This document shows, piece after piece, positions 35,504 through 43,609 of a stretch of DNA of 51,496 nt. The DNA comes from Bacteroidota bacterium (GTDB lineage Bacteria; Bacteroidota; Bacteroidia; Cytophagales; Microscillaceae): contig RDXI01000007.1 of NCBI GenBank assembly GCA_004292795.1, forward strand, positions 1 through 51,496, written 5' to 3'. Made by a program: the position numbers and the translations under genes. Every line of letters begins with the position of its first letter. Positions within the stretch are counted from its first letter, which is position 1. The notes under the pieces were generated by a model. It was not told the origin of the DNA. It searched no databases and was given only the letters and a program-made list of their open reading frames with translations.

Positions 35504-36264
35504 TTATCAACTTTGAAGCCCTAAAACAAGCTGTAATAGGCTGTAAAATTCCTAAACCCTTATCAGGCACATTGTCAGGACACGCGGCAGGCGAGCCATT
35601 TGACAAATATGTGTATCAAGAAATCAAAAAACAATTTCCTCATAATACATTCAGGCAATATGAATATCTGAACGATTTATATAGTAAAAATCCTACGATT
35701 ATAGGTTTTGAGGCAAGGCAAGCCTTATTTTCCTCGCCTACTGTGATGTTTTTGTTGAGTAGAGGCAAACAAGCTACTGAAAAATGGAGTGAAGATAATC
35801 CTTTTGATGAAAAACAAAATGATACAGCCGATATATTAGTAGTTCGAGATGGTTTTTATGAAATATTAGACATCAAAACACGTAATGTAGGCAAAACAGC
35901 CCAATCACCTAATATCATCTCTGCCTATAAATTGGCGCAACTTTGCGCAAAAATGATTGATAATCAAGAGTTTGATAATTTTACGATAGGATACTTTGAA
36001 GTAGATTGGACACTACAAAACAATGAATTGGTTTGTCAAGAAGCGCATCATGTCGACCTATTTTTGTCTAATCCACAAGATTTGTATATCAACTGGGCGG
36101 CAGCTATGCAAGTGCAGTTCCACGTATGCGACTTACCCCAAACATACTCAAGAAGCAAACAAGAGTGGGCTACTGAATACCTACAGCATTTTGTAACACA
36201 AGCTACCAAACGTTCTCAAGATATGATAGCCAAGTTTGTAGAACCTTTTGAAAAATACCTATAG
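35500..36264 (+). CDS. HincII-family type II restriction endonuclease (predicted GTYRAC)
   Basis: A 254-residue nuclease that I align from memory with HincII over nearly its whole length: SGTLSGHAAGEPF (22-34), QYEYLNDL (53-60), IIGFEAR (67-73), LLSRGKQATEKWS (85-97), KQNDTADILVV (105-115), LDIKTRN (123-129), SPNIISAYKLAQ, VDW and LYINWAAAMQVQFHV. The catalytic triad D111, D124, K126 corresponds to HincII D114, D127, K129, and Q135 to the intercalating Q138. It should therefore cut GTYRAC to blunt ends. Its start overlaps the methylase stop by 4 bp. A terminator follows at 36292. Confidence 0.93.
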   Translation: MIINFEALKQAVIGCKIPKPLSGTLSGHAAGEPFDKYVYQEIKKQFPHNTFRQYEYLNDLYSKNPTIIGFEARQALFSSPTVMFLLSRGKQATEKWSEDNPFDEKQNDTADILVVRDGFYEILDIKTRNVGKTAQSPNIISAYKLAQLCAKMIDNQEFDNFTIGYFEVDWTLQNNELVCQEAHHVDLFLSNPQDLYINWAAAMQVQFHVCDLPQTYSRSKQEWATEYLQHFVTQATKRSQDMIAKFVEPFEKYL

Positions 36265-36291
36265 AGCCATACAAAGCAACAAACAAGAAAT

Positions 36292-36320
36292 GCCTCCCGA
36301 ATGATACGAGAGGCTTTCTT
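36292..36320 (+). terminator. Terminator of the restriction-modification operon
   Basis: GCCTCCCG (36292-36299) pairs with CGAGAGGC (36307-36314), one mismatch, 7-nt loop, followed by TTTCTT. It lies 28 nt after the nuclease stop. Confidence 0.65.
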
Positions 36321-36425
36321 CACCGCACTTACTTATGTGATAAGGGTTTTATATTGTTCCCTATCGCGTATGCAAAGATAGACAGGGTTTGCTTCCTAAA
36401 AAATGACAAAAGTCAGTTCAAAGGC

Positions 36426-36644
36426 TTACTTTTTCTTGCCTGCTTTGGGTTTCTTGCTTGCCGGTTGTTTTTCGGTAGGCGAGTCAGGCTTGCCTACCCT
36501 GCGCATATTGAGCCACAACAGCGCGAAGGCGACTATCATAAAATGCGTATAGCTATAGATAATACCGTACAAAAAAGTATGGTAAACGCCCATAATGAGA
36601 AAGGCGGCGAGGACAGCGAGCAGGATTGCGTCTAAGAGTTTCAT
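36426..36644 (-). CDS. Small membrane protein, two TM segments, Lys-rich tail
   Basis: A 72-residue protein with two hydrophobic helices (about 3-24 and 30-46) and a basic, Lys-rich tail (SKKPKAGKKK) likely to be cytoplasmic. No known family. Its ATG overlaps the lptC stop by 4 bp, so it is made together with LptC and could assist LPS-transport assembly (inference). Near its 3' end it carries an inverted pair of the recurrent 9-mer (36475-36497). Confidence 0.68.
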   Translation of the reverse strand: MKLLDAILLAVLAAFLIMGVYHTFLYGIIYSYTHFMIVAFALLWLNMRRVGKPDSPTEKQPASKKPKAGKKK

Positions 36645-37165
36645 CGTTTTACAGTAAACTTGCCTGTTGGTTGCATAATTTTGTAGGTCATAAAATCTTG
36701 CTTGGCTTTTAGTCCATTGCCATGCAGTATTTCGGTAAGCGTAGTGATTTTTACCCGTTTAGTGGTGTAGATGTCTTGCGCATGAGGCGACCAATTTAGT
36801 TCCTCTGTTTGCATTTCTTCTTGTTTTTCTATGTTTTTCACTACCACATTGTTCCAAACCGTATAAATGTGTGTGGCTTTGTTGTACTTGCCTTTGTCGG
36901 CAGTGAGGCGCGTGTATTTCTTGCCTTCTGCATTGTAGAACTCCACCGTAACGCCTTTGGGGTACTCTTGATTGCCATTTTGGTATTCGAGTTGCAAGGG
37001 CGCGTGTACTTCTACGCGTAGTTTAGCCGAGTCGGACAGTTGCATTTTGAGGTTGAATGCCTTGATGCTGGGTCCGTCATAGTCTTCTTTCTTGCCTACC
37101 CCTTCCAAGCCATCTTTGCAGGAGGCAAGCCCCAACAGTAGGAAAAACAAATAGTAATGATACAT
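36641..37165 (-). CDS. lptC: LPS export periplasmic lipoprotein LptC
   Basis: A 174-residue lipoprotein with signal peptide and lipobox (MYHYYLFFLLLGLASC), start at ATG 37165 rather than the TTG at 37171. The mature part is an LptC beta-jellyroll: VTVEFYNAEGKKYTRLTADKG, then KATHIYTVWNNVVV and ELNWSPHAQDIYTTKRVKI in separate strands. Bacteroidota LptC is often a lipoprotein. It would pass LPS from the LptBFG transporter to LptA. The -7 element TATTTTTG lies at 37183-37190, and it overlaps the small membrane protein gene downstream. Confidence 0.87.
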   Translation of the reverse strand: MYHYYLFFLLLGLASCKDGLEGVGKKEDYDGPSIKAFNLKMQLSDSAKLRVEVHAPLQLEYQNGNQEYPKGVTVEFYNAEGKKYTRLTADKGKYNKATHIYTVWNNVVVKNIEKQEEMQTEELNWSPHAQDIYTTKRVKITTLTEILHGNGLKAKQDFMTYKIMQPTGKFTVKR

Positions 37166-37182
37166 AGCCAATCTTTTTTTTG

Positions 37183-37190
37183 CAAAAATA
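37183..37190 (-). promoter_or_regulatory. -7 promoter element of lptC
   Basis: TATTTTTG on the minus strand, 17 nt before the ATG at 37165. No clear -33 TTTG is visible. Confidence 0.45.
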
Positions 37191-37275
37191 CAGATAAACT
37201 CCTAAAAATTTTTGCCATGTGAGATTTATTGCCTTATTTTAAGGATTAAATGTAACTAACCTTCTTCAGATTATC

Positions 37276-38985
37276 ATGCATACTTTGTATTATGCGATTA
37301 TTTTCGCAGGAATGTATGGCATTTTAGCCATCATTTTGATTATTTTATGGCAAGTTACGATGAAACTGCCCGTTCAGCGGAAAGCCAAACGTGTTTTATT
37401 CACAGGGGCAATTTTATTGGGCTTGTTTGCGGTGTCATTCATCAAACCTATTTGGCTACATCTTTTTGAAATTCTTGAAATCCTAAAACAGGGTTCTGAC
37501 AACAAATTAGAGGTTTTTTCGACTACAGGAGATATTTTTACGCTGGAGAAAGACTTAGACAAGAGCCTTACTGCCGCTTATATCTTTGTGATAGCGTATT
37601 TGGCTAATACATTGTTAGGTTATTTTGTTTGGAATGGCGTATTGATAGACCCCGAGTCAGGCGAGCCGTATGTGCCTAAGTTTTTGCAACAAATTACGGC
37701 AGGTTTGTTGTTTGCCCTTGCTATTTTGGCATCTGTAGCCTTGTATTATCCTTCCCTTTTACAAGGAACGGCTACTACTTTAGGTGCTTCGGGGGCTATA
37801 GGCGCGTTTTTAGCGGCAGACCCCATCAAAAAAGCCGTTACAGCTATATCCCTGAACATCAACAAGCCCATCAAAAAAGGCGAATATGTGCGGATTGGAG
37901 ATGTGGAAGGCGTTGTAGACTCTATTGGCTGGCGTGCTGTCCGATTATTGACTATGGAAAATAGCTTGCTTACCATTCCTACTACTACCTTTTTGAACAG
38001 CAACTATGTCAATCATTCGCGCCCTGTAGCTATGCGCTACGTGGAAATTCCTATTACTGTGCGCACTGCCATAGCACCCGAAAGGATACGCACCCTCTTG
38101 AAACGTTGTGGCGACTCCTCTCCTCAATCAGTAGGCGAGTCGTATGCAAGACTTGTCAAAATGGATAGTGTTTTTAGCGAATACCTCATAACGGTTTGTA
38201 CTTTTGGCTATGACCTCAACACATTGAGGAATGAAGTATTGAGCGCGGTTTGGTATATGTTGCGTAGGGAAGGTCTGTTGCCTTACCCCGCAGGATACGA
38301 ATTGCCCGAAAATAAGGCGGAACGCGCCATGAAACAACTCAACAATGTGCCTTCCCTACAAGCCATGAGCGAAGAAGATGACCGCGAAATTGCAGAAAAT
38401 GCGGAGTTCTTGTGGTTTGGCTATCCTGAATGTGTAGTTTTTCAAGGTGAGATTGAAACAAGCCTTTACATCATAGCCAAAGGCTCGCTGGAGGTTTTGG
38501 TAAAACAAGAAGACGGCACACAGCTCAAAGTAAATACCTTGGGGCAAAACCAAATTTTTGGAGAAATGGGCTTGCTCACAGGCGCGCCTCGAACTGCCAC
38601 AGTACGCGCTACGTCTGAAACGTTGTTGTGTAGGATTTCGAAAAATGCGCTACAGCCCATCATAGCCCGCCGACCTGATGTGATTATGCAATTAAGCGAA
38701 ATGTTGGCAGAGCGCGAAACAAAAAATATTCAAGCCTCGTCAGACTACAGCGAAGAGCAAAAAGCGAAAGAAAAACACAGTGCCAAAGAAAAATTATTTG
38801 GTTTGATGAAAGATTTGTTCAAAACGGAGGAGGAATTGGAGGAAGAAAACAACGAGAAAAATGCAGGTGATGAAGCTAAGATAATAGCCGAAGCCATAGA
38901 AAAAGCGAAAATAGAAGCCAAAATAAAAGCCGAAACGGAAGCTAAAGCATTGGCAGAAGCAAAGAAAATAGAGCAGAATAAATAA
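37276..38985 (+). CDS. MscS-type mechanosensitive channel with cyclic-nucleotide-binding domain
   Basis: A 569-residue inner-membrane channel. It has transmembrane helices at about 5-27, 37-58, 95-117 and 137-160, then the pore helix (GATTLGASGAIGAFLAADPIKKA, about 165-190) and the MscS beta domain (KKGEYVRIGDVEGVVDSIGWRAVRL in blocks, IPTTTFLNSNYVNHSRP). A cNMP-binding domain follows (about 370-490) with the phosphate cassette FGEMGLLTGAPRTATVRA. The tail is a long charged coiled coil (AKAEKEAK-like, 500-569). The cNMP domain suggests gating by cAMP or cGMP. No operon partner; terminator at 38993. Confidence 0.87.
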   Translation: MHTLYYAIIFAGMYGILAIILIILWQVTMKLPVQRKAKRVLFTGAILLGLFAVSFIKPIWLHLFEILEILKQGSDNKLEVFSTTGDIFTLEKDLDKSLTAAYIFVIAYLANTLLGYFVWNGVLIDPESGEPYVPKFLQQITAGLLFALAILASVALYYPSLLQGTATTLGASGAIGAFLAADPIKKAVTAISLNINKPIKKGEYVRIGDVEGVVDSIGWRAVRLLTMENSLLTIPTTTFLNSNYVNHSRPVAMRYVEIPITVRTAIAPERIRTLLKRCGDSSPQSVGESYARLVKMDSVFSEYLITVCTFGYDLNTLRNEVLSAVWYMLRREGLLPYPAGYELPENKAERAMKQLNNVPSLQAMSEEDDREIAENAEFLWFGYPECVVFQGEIETSLYIIAKGSLEVLVKQEDGTQLKVNTLGQNQIFGEMGLLTGAPRTATVRATSETLLCRISKNALQPIIARRPDVIMQLSEMLAERETKNIQASSDYSEEQKAKEKHSAKEKLFGLMKDLFKTEEELEEENNEKNAGDEAKIIAEAIEKAKIEAKIKAETEAKALAEAKKIEQNK

Positions 38986-38992
38986 AATACCA

Positions 38993-39026
38993 AGAGAGGC
39001 TATCCTGCGGGACAGCCTCTCTTTTT
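38993..39026. terminator. Bidirectional terminator between the channel gene and clpP
   Basis: AGAGAGGCT (38993-39001) pairs perfectly with AGCCTCTCT (39014-39022), with an inner TCC/GGA extension, followed by TTTTT. It lies between convergent stops at 38985 and 39054. Confidence 0.85.
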
Positions 39027-39053
39027 GTGGTGCATCACAGCAGGCAAGCTTGC

Positions 39054-39539
39054 CTACCATTTGGTCATCACGCCATCAACAATGCCGTATTCTACGGCTT
39101 CTTGTGCGTCCATCCAATAGTCGCGGTCAAAATCTTTCATGATTTTGTCGAAAGACTGTCCGCAATTATCAGCCAAAATACGCGCACCCATTTCGCGGGT
39201 TTTCACGATTTGTTTGGTCGTGATTTCTATGTCGGTAGCGCGTCCTTGCATATATCCGCCAATGCTGGGTTGGTGTATCATCACTTCGCCACTTGGGAAT
39301 ATAAAGCGTCTGCCTTTCTTGCCTCCAGAGAGCAAGATAGAACCCATAGAAGCCGCCAAGCCCATACAAACTGTAGAAACAGGCGAGCTAATCATTTGCA
39401 TTGTATCGTACAAGACCATACCAGCCGTTACTGAACCCCCAGGGCTATTGATGTATAGCGTGATTTCTTCGCCCGGTTTGTCGGCTTCGAGGTATAGCAT
39501 ACGGTTTACTACCTCGCGGATAGTATTGTCCATAACCAC
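39054..39539 (-). CDS. clpP: ClpP-family serine protease, with disrupted start
   Basis: The 161-residue open frame from GTG 39539 has the ClpP core: YINSPGGSVTAGM, CMGLAASMGS with the catalytic Ser, and MIHQPSIGGY with the catalytic His. The frame stays coding upstream to 39614 (residues NPFISPTRRLFGKKFLEQRK, then VFLWGV), which is the N-terminus normal for this ClpP type, but a TGA precedes it. The ATG at 39618-39616 is off by one base: deleting one A of the ATGAAAC stretch would restore M-N-P-F-I-S. So either a 1-bp insertion or error broke the start, or a non-standard ATT (39605) or GTG is used. A GTG start would lose about 25 residues of the axial region. Otherwise all catalytic motifs are intact. 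Confidence 0.85.
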   Translation of the reverse strand: MVMDNTIREVVNRMLYLEADKPGEEITLYINSPGGSVTAGMVLYDTMQMISSPVSTVCMGLAASMGSILLSGGKKGRRFIFPSGEVMIHQPSIGGYMQGRATDIEITTKQIVKTREMGARILADNCGQSFDKIMKDFDRDYWMDAQEAVEYGIVDGVMTKW

Positions 39540-39631
39540 GCCCCAAAGAAAGACTTTGCGTTGCTCAAGAAATTTTTTACCAAAGAGGCGCCTCGTCGGA
39601 GAAATAAAAGGGTTTCATGTGAACTATTGAT

Positions 39632-39695
39632 TTATTGAATGACTGAATTATTGAATTATTAAGTTATTGAATTATTAAGTTGTTGAATTATTGAG
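39632..39695. repeat. 16-bp tandem repeat, four units
   Basis: Units TTATTGAATGACTGAA, TTATTGAATTATTAAG (twice) and TTGTTGAATTATTGAG lie head to tail just upstream of clpP. The same 16-bp unit recurs at 46381 in another intergenic region. Confidence 0.7.
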
Positions 39696-39698
39696 CAG

Positions 39699-40340
39699 TT
39701 AGAGGGTTGTATTTTCGTAAATCTCGCCTACGTTTAGGGTGATTTGCAAACTTTCTATGGAGATATTTTCAGTGGTTTGCAGATAAATTTTTTCTTCCCA
39801 TTTGTTGGGTGCGAGGCGTGTATAGTGTGTGATGCGTATTTTGTCTTGGGCTATCATCAAATAATCTGCCACTGTTTCGAGGCTTTGATACTCCTCCAAT
39901 TTGTCGGTTTGGTCTATTTTGGTAGTGGATTTTGATAATACTTCGAACAAGGCTACAGGGTTTTGGACTGCGTGCTGTTCGTTGCGTTGTTCGGTTTCTT
40001 TGCTCACTACAGCAACGTCAGGCAAGCGCGTTTTCTCGCCTGAGTCTGTTGTAATAGAGGTTTGTTGCGAATATACCTGAAAAGGTTGTTTTCGTAATGC
40101 CATAAAAAGCAAACCATGAAGATTTGACACAAGAATATCATGAGTACGAGTAGCCATTGGGAAAGCGGGAAGTTGTGTATCGTCAAAAGAGTCAGAAAGC
40201 ACATAATCCACCAACGAACTCTCCACAGGTTCGCCACTATGCAAGGCGATAATCTGCCCATGCACAAACTCGAAACCGCCTGCCACTCGCTCTGTGAAGC
40301 GGTAATACTCGTCTATCGTATATTTTTGAATGGTAACCAT
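39699..40340 (-). CDS. Uma2-family (DUF820) PD-(D/E)XK nuclease-like protein
   Basis: A 213-residue protein of the Uma2 family, common in cyanobacteria and Bacteroidota. The family core is visible: an early YTIDEYYRFTE, FEFVHGQIIALHSG (the GxI/LxxMxP-like strand), TRLPDVAVVSKE with the conserved Asp, NPVALFEVLSKST with the conserved Glu, and DKLEEYQSLETVADYLMIAQDK. The fold is that of restriction endonucleases, but no biochemical role is established. It stands alone between repeats and sucA. Confidence 0.85.
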   Translation of the reverse strand: MVTIQKYTIDEYYRFTERVAGGFEFVHGQIIALHSGEPVESSLVDYVLSDSFDDTQLPAFPMATRTHDILVSNLHGLLFMALRKQPFQVYSQQTSITTDSGEKTRLPDVAVVSKETEQRNEQHAVQNPVALFEVLSKSTTKIDQTDKLEEYQSLETVADYLMIAQDKIRITHYTRLAPNKWEEKIYLQTTENISIESLQITLNVGEIYENTTL

Positions 40341-40771
40341 GTGAGTCTTGTTAAGTTGTTATAGGGCTGTATGGTTGATTGTTGTATGGTTATATGGTTA
40401 TATGGTTTGGGTTTGGCAAACATAAGCATTTTTTTGTAAACTTGTCATAAAAAGCTCTAAAAATAGCTTTTTATAAAGCTTGTTTCCAAGAATAGCTATT
40501 TTTTGGGTAGGCAAGTTCCTAAGCATATACCTATTCCAAAAGCGTTCCAAACTCGAATCCTGACAACTTTTCCGCTCGGTCTGCCAAAAGTGCATACATT
40601 TCGCCTAAAGGTATTGTTTTAGTTTTTTTTGGCAAGGTTGCTGTTTTAAAAAAAATACGTAAATTTGCGCAAAGGGTTTGCAAGGTTGCAGTTTCCACAA
40701 AGCACTTACCTGCTTGCCTGCCAGCCTGTCGCCCTGTTTTACTCCTACTCTATATCGTAAACCCACCAACA
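40341..40771. other. Intergenic region with hairpin and sucA promoter
   Basis: No gene is evident in these 431 bp. They contain TATATGGT-type short tandem repeats near 40380-40410, a perfect 10-bp hairpin (ATAAAAAGCT at 40447-40456 with AGCTTTTTAT at 40465-40474), one recurrent 9-mer (40507), and the sucA promoter. Confidence 0.65.
40638..40667 (+). promoter_or_regulatory. sucA promoter
   Basis: TTG (40638-40640), 19 nt, TAAATTTG (40660-40667), about 105 nt before the ATG at 40772. Confidence 0.6.
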
Positions 40772-43522
40772 ATGGATAAATATTCGTACATTTCCAACGC
40801 ACACGCGGCGTATATCGACGAACTGTATCACCAATATCTGAACGACAATGCCTCTGTTGATGAAAGTTGGCAACGCTTCTTTGAAGGTTTTGAGTTCTCG
40901 CAAAAGTTCAATGAAAACGGGCATACGCCCAGCAATGGCGTTACGTATTCGGCAGACCCGAACGCGCCTGACCAATACAAAGAAACCAAATGTCGCGACC
41001 TTATTTTTGCGTATCGTGGACGTGGGCATCTTTTGGCAAAAACGAACCCTATCCGCCAACGCAAAGACCGCAGGGCATTGCTCGACCTTGATTTCTTTTC
41101 GCTCAATGAAGGGGACATGGACAAGGTTTTTCAAAGTGGTTACTCGCTTTTTGGCAAGCCTGCACCGCTTCGCAAGATATTGGAGCGTCTGCGATATGTT
41201 TATACGGGTTCGATAGGCTTCGAGTATATGTATATCCGCGAGCCTGAAATTATTGCTTGGTTCAAACAAAAAATAGAAGCACAAGACGTTACTTTCTTGC
41301 CTTCTGACGACGAACAAAAGCATATCTTATCCAAACTAAATGAGGCGGTTGTGTTCGAAAACTTCCTCCATACAAAATATATAGGTCAAAAACGCTTCTC
41401 TCTCGAAGGGGGCGAAAGTACCATAGCAGGGCTTGATGCTATCATTCAGCGCAGTGCGGACTTGGGCGTGGAAGAAGTGGTGATAGGTATGGCGCACCGT
41501 GGGCGTTTGAATGTGTTGGTAAATGTGATGGGCAAAACCTACGAAGCTGTTTTCAACGAATTCGAAGGGGTAACACCAAGCGAAGAAGATTTGCGTATTG
41601 GTGATGGTGATGTGAAATATCACATGGGATATTCCAGCCAATTTACAACCAAAACAGGCAAGGACGTAAGTCTGCACCTTGCCCCTAACCCCTCACACCT
41701 TGAGGCGGTGGGCGCGGTAGTAGAAGGTTATGTGCGTGCCAACTGTGATGCTATGCACCACGGCAATGCCGACAAAATCTTGCCTATCATTATACATGGA
41801 GATGCGGCGGTAGCAGGGCAGGGCATCATTTACGAGCTTATCCAAATGTCGAAGCTCAAAGGCTATGCTACAGGTGGCACTATTCACTTTGTTATCAACA
41901 ACCAAGTAGGCTTTACGACTGACTTCGAAGATGCTCGTTCAAGTATTTATTGTACGGATATTGCCAAAGTTACGGACTCGCCTGTGTTGCACGTGAATGG
42001 TGATGACCCCGAAGCGGTAGTGTATGCTTGCAAACTCGCGGCGGAGTTCAGAGAGAAATTTAACAGAGATATTTTTATTGATATGGTGTGTTATCGTAGG
42101 CACGGACACAACGAAAGTGATGAGCCTAAGTTTACACAACCTTATTTATACAACAAAATTGCGAAGCACCCCAATGTGCGCGAAGTGTATGCGCAAGTAT
42201 TGAGTGAGCGCGGAAAAGACCCGAACATTGCTAAGAAAATGGACGAGGACTTCCGCCAACTCTTGCAAGAACGCCTCGATATGGTGAAGCAGAAAGAAGT
42301 GGTGTATAAAATCCATAAACTCGAAGAAGAATGGAACAAACTGCGCCATGCTGTGCCAAGTGATTTTGACAAATCGCCTGAAACGGGCATTTCGGTAGAA
42401 TTGATTGAGAAGGTAGGCAAGGCACTAAGCCATGTGCCTGATGGTTTCAAACCTATCAAACAAATTGCTACGTTGATTGAGAACCGCAAGCGTATGTTCT
42501 TCGAAGAGAAACGCTTAGATTGGGCTTCGGCTGAATTGCTTGCCTACGGTTCTATCCTTTGCGAAGGTAAGATAGTACGCCTTTCAGGGCAGGATGTGGA
42601 GCGTGGCACGTTCTCGCACCGCCATGCGGTCATCAAAGACTCCGAAAACAATACGCCTTATTGTAGCCTTGACTATGTGCAGGAAGACCAAGAACGTTTC
42701 CGTATTTTCAACTCTTTGTTGTCCGAATTTGCCGTTTTAGGTTTTGAATTTGGCTATGCTATGGCGAACCCTAATTCTTTAGTGATTTGGGAGGCGCAAT
42801 TTGGCGATTTTGCGAATGGTGCGCAAACCATGATTGACCAATTTATCGCGGCTTGTGAAAGTAAGTGGCATTTGATGAATGGCGTTACGTTGCTGTTGCC
42901 TCATGGATACGAAGGACAAGGTCCCGAACACTCCAATGCTCGCCCAGAACGCTTCTTGCAACTCGCGGCAGAGTACAACATGGTAGTGGCAAACATCACA
43001 CAGCCCGCCAATTTGTTCCATGCATTGCGCCGTCAGTTGGCGTGGGATTTCCGCAAGCCTATGGTGATTATGTCGCCTAAGTCGCTTTTGCGCGACAAGC
43101 GTGTGCAGTCAGACCTAAGCGAATTTGTGAGCGGACACTTCCAAGAAGTGATTGACGATAATTTTGTAGAAGCAAAAGAAGTGAAGCGTGTATTGCTTTG
43201 CACAGGCAAGGTATATTTCGATTTACTCGAAAAACAACAAAAAGACAACCGCAAAGATGTGGCGATAGTGCGCATTGAGCAGATACACCCCTTCCCTGCG
43301 AAGCGCGTGCATCAACTCATCAGCAGTCAATACTCGAAGGCGAAGGTTTTTTGGGTGCAAGAAGAACCCAGCAACATGGGCGCGTGGTCGTTCATTCACC
43401 GCGTTTATACCTACGACCAAATAAGCGTAGTAGCCCGCAAGGAGAGTGCCTCGCCTGCCACAGGGTACTTGAAAATGCACCCCAAAGAACAAGCAGAATT
43501 GGTGGATAAGGCGTTTGCATAA
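40772..43522 (+). CDS. sucA: 2-oxoglutarate dehydrogenase E1 component
   Basis: A 916-residue thiamine-diphosphate enzyme of the TCA cycle, decarboxylating 2-oxoglutarate for the OGDH complex. It starts with the E1o N-terminus (YIDELYHQYLNDNASVDESW), and has GMAHRGRLNVLVNVMGK, HLAPNPSHLEAVGAVVEG, IHGDAAVAGQGIIYE and the ThDP/Mg loop VCYRRHGHNESDEPKFTQP, then in the C-terminal part WEAQFGDFANGAQ and LLPHGYEGQGPEHSNARPERFLQ, split by several residues. Length is normal for the family. sucB (E2) usually lies downstream; here the next gene is a defence-type AIPR gene behind a terminator, so E2 must be elsewhere. Confidence 0.95.
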   Translation: MDKYSYISNAHAAYIDELYHQYLNDNASVDESWQRFFEGFEFSQKFNENGHTPSNGVTYSADPNAPDQYKETKCRDLIFAYRGRGHLLAKTNPIRQRKDRRALLDLDFFSLNEGDMDKVFQSGYSLFGKPAPLRKILERLRYVYTGSIGFEYMYIREPEIIAWFKQKIEAQDVTFLPSDDEQKHILSKLNEAVVFENFLHTKYIGQKRFSLEGGESTIAGLDAIIQRSADLGVEEVVIGMAHRGRLNVLVNVMGKTYEAVFNEFEGVTPSEEDLRIGDGDVKYHMGYSSQFTTKTGKDVSLHLAPNPSHLEAVGAVVEGYVRANCDAMHHGNADKILPIIIHGDAAVAGQGIIYELIQMSKLKGYATGGTIHFVINNQVGFTTDFEDARSSIYCTDIAKVTDSPVLHVNGDDPEAVVYACKLAAEFREKFNRDIFIDMVCYRRHGHNESDEPKFTQPYLYNKIAKHPNVREVYAQVLSERGKDPNIAKKMDEDFRQLLQERLDMVKQKEVVYKIHKLEEEWNKLRHAVPSDFDKSPETGISVELIEKVGKALSHVPDGFKPIKQIATLIENRKRMFFEEKRLDWASAELLAYGSILCEGKIVRLSGQDVERGTFSHRHAVIKDSENNTPYCSLDYVQEDQERFRIFNSLLSEFAVLGFEFGYAMANPNSLVIWEAQFGDFANGAQTMIDQFIAACESKWHLMNGVTLLLPHGYEGQGPEHSNARPERFLQLAAEYNMVVANITQPANLFHALRRQLAWDFRKPMVIMSPKSLLRDKRVQSDLSEFVSGHFQEVIDDNFVEAKEVKRVLLCTGKVYFDLLEKQQKDNRKDVAIVRIEQIHPFPAKRVHQLISSQYSKAKVFWVQEEPSNMGAWSFIHRVYTYDQISVVARKESASPATGYLKMHPKEQAELVDKAFA

Positions 43523-43549
43523 GCCCTCGTACATATATCAAAAATTACT

Positions 43550-43576
43550 GTAGCGAATGTTAAAACCATTCGCTAC
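43550..43576 (+). terminator. sucA terminator
   Basis: GTAGCGAATG (43550-43559) pairs perfectly with CATTCGCTAC (43567-43576) around 7 nt, then TTGTTT. It lies 27 nt after the sucA stop. Confidence 0.75.
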
Positions 43577-43609
43577 TTGTTTAAAACAACCTTTTGCAGT
43601 AGGTAAGGT

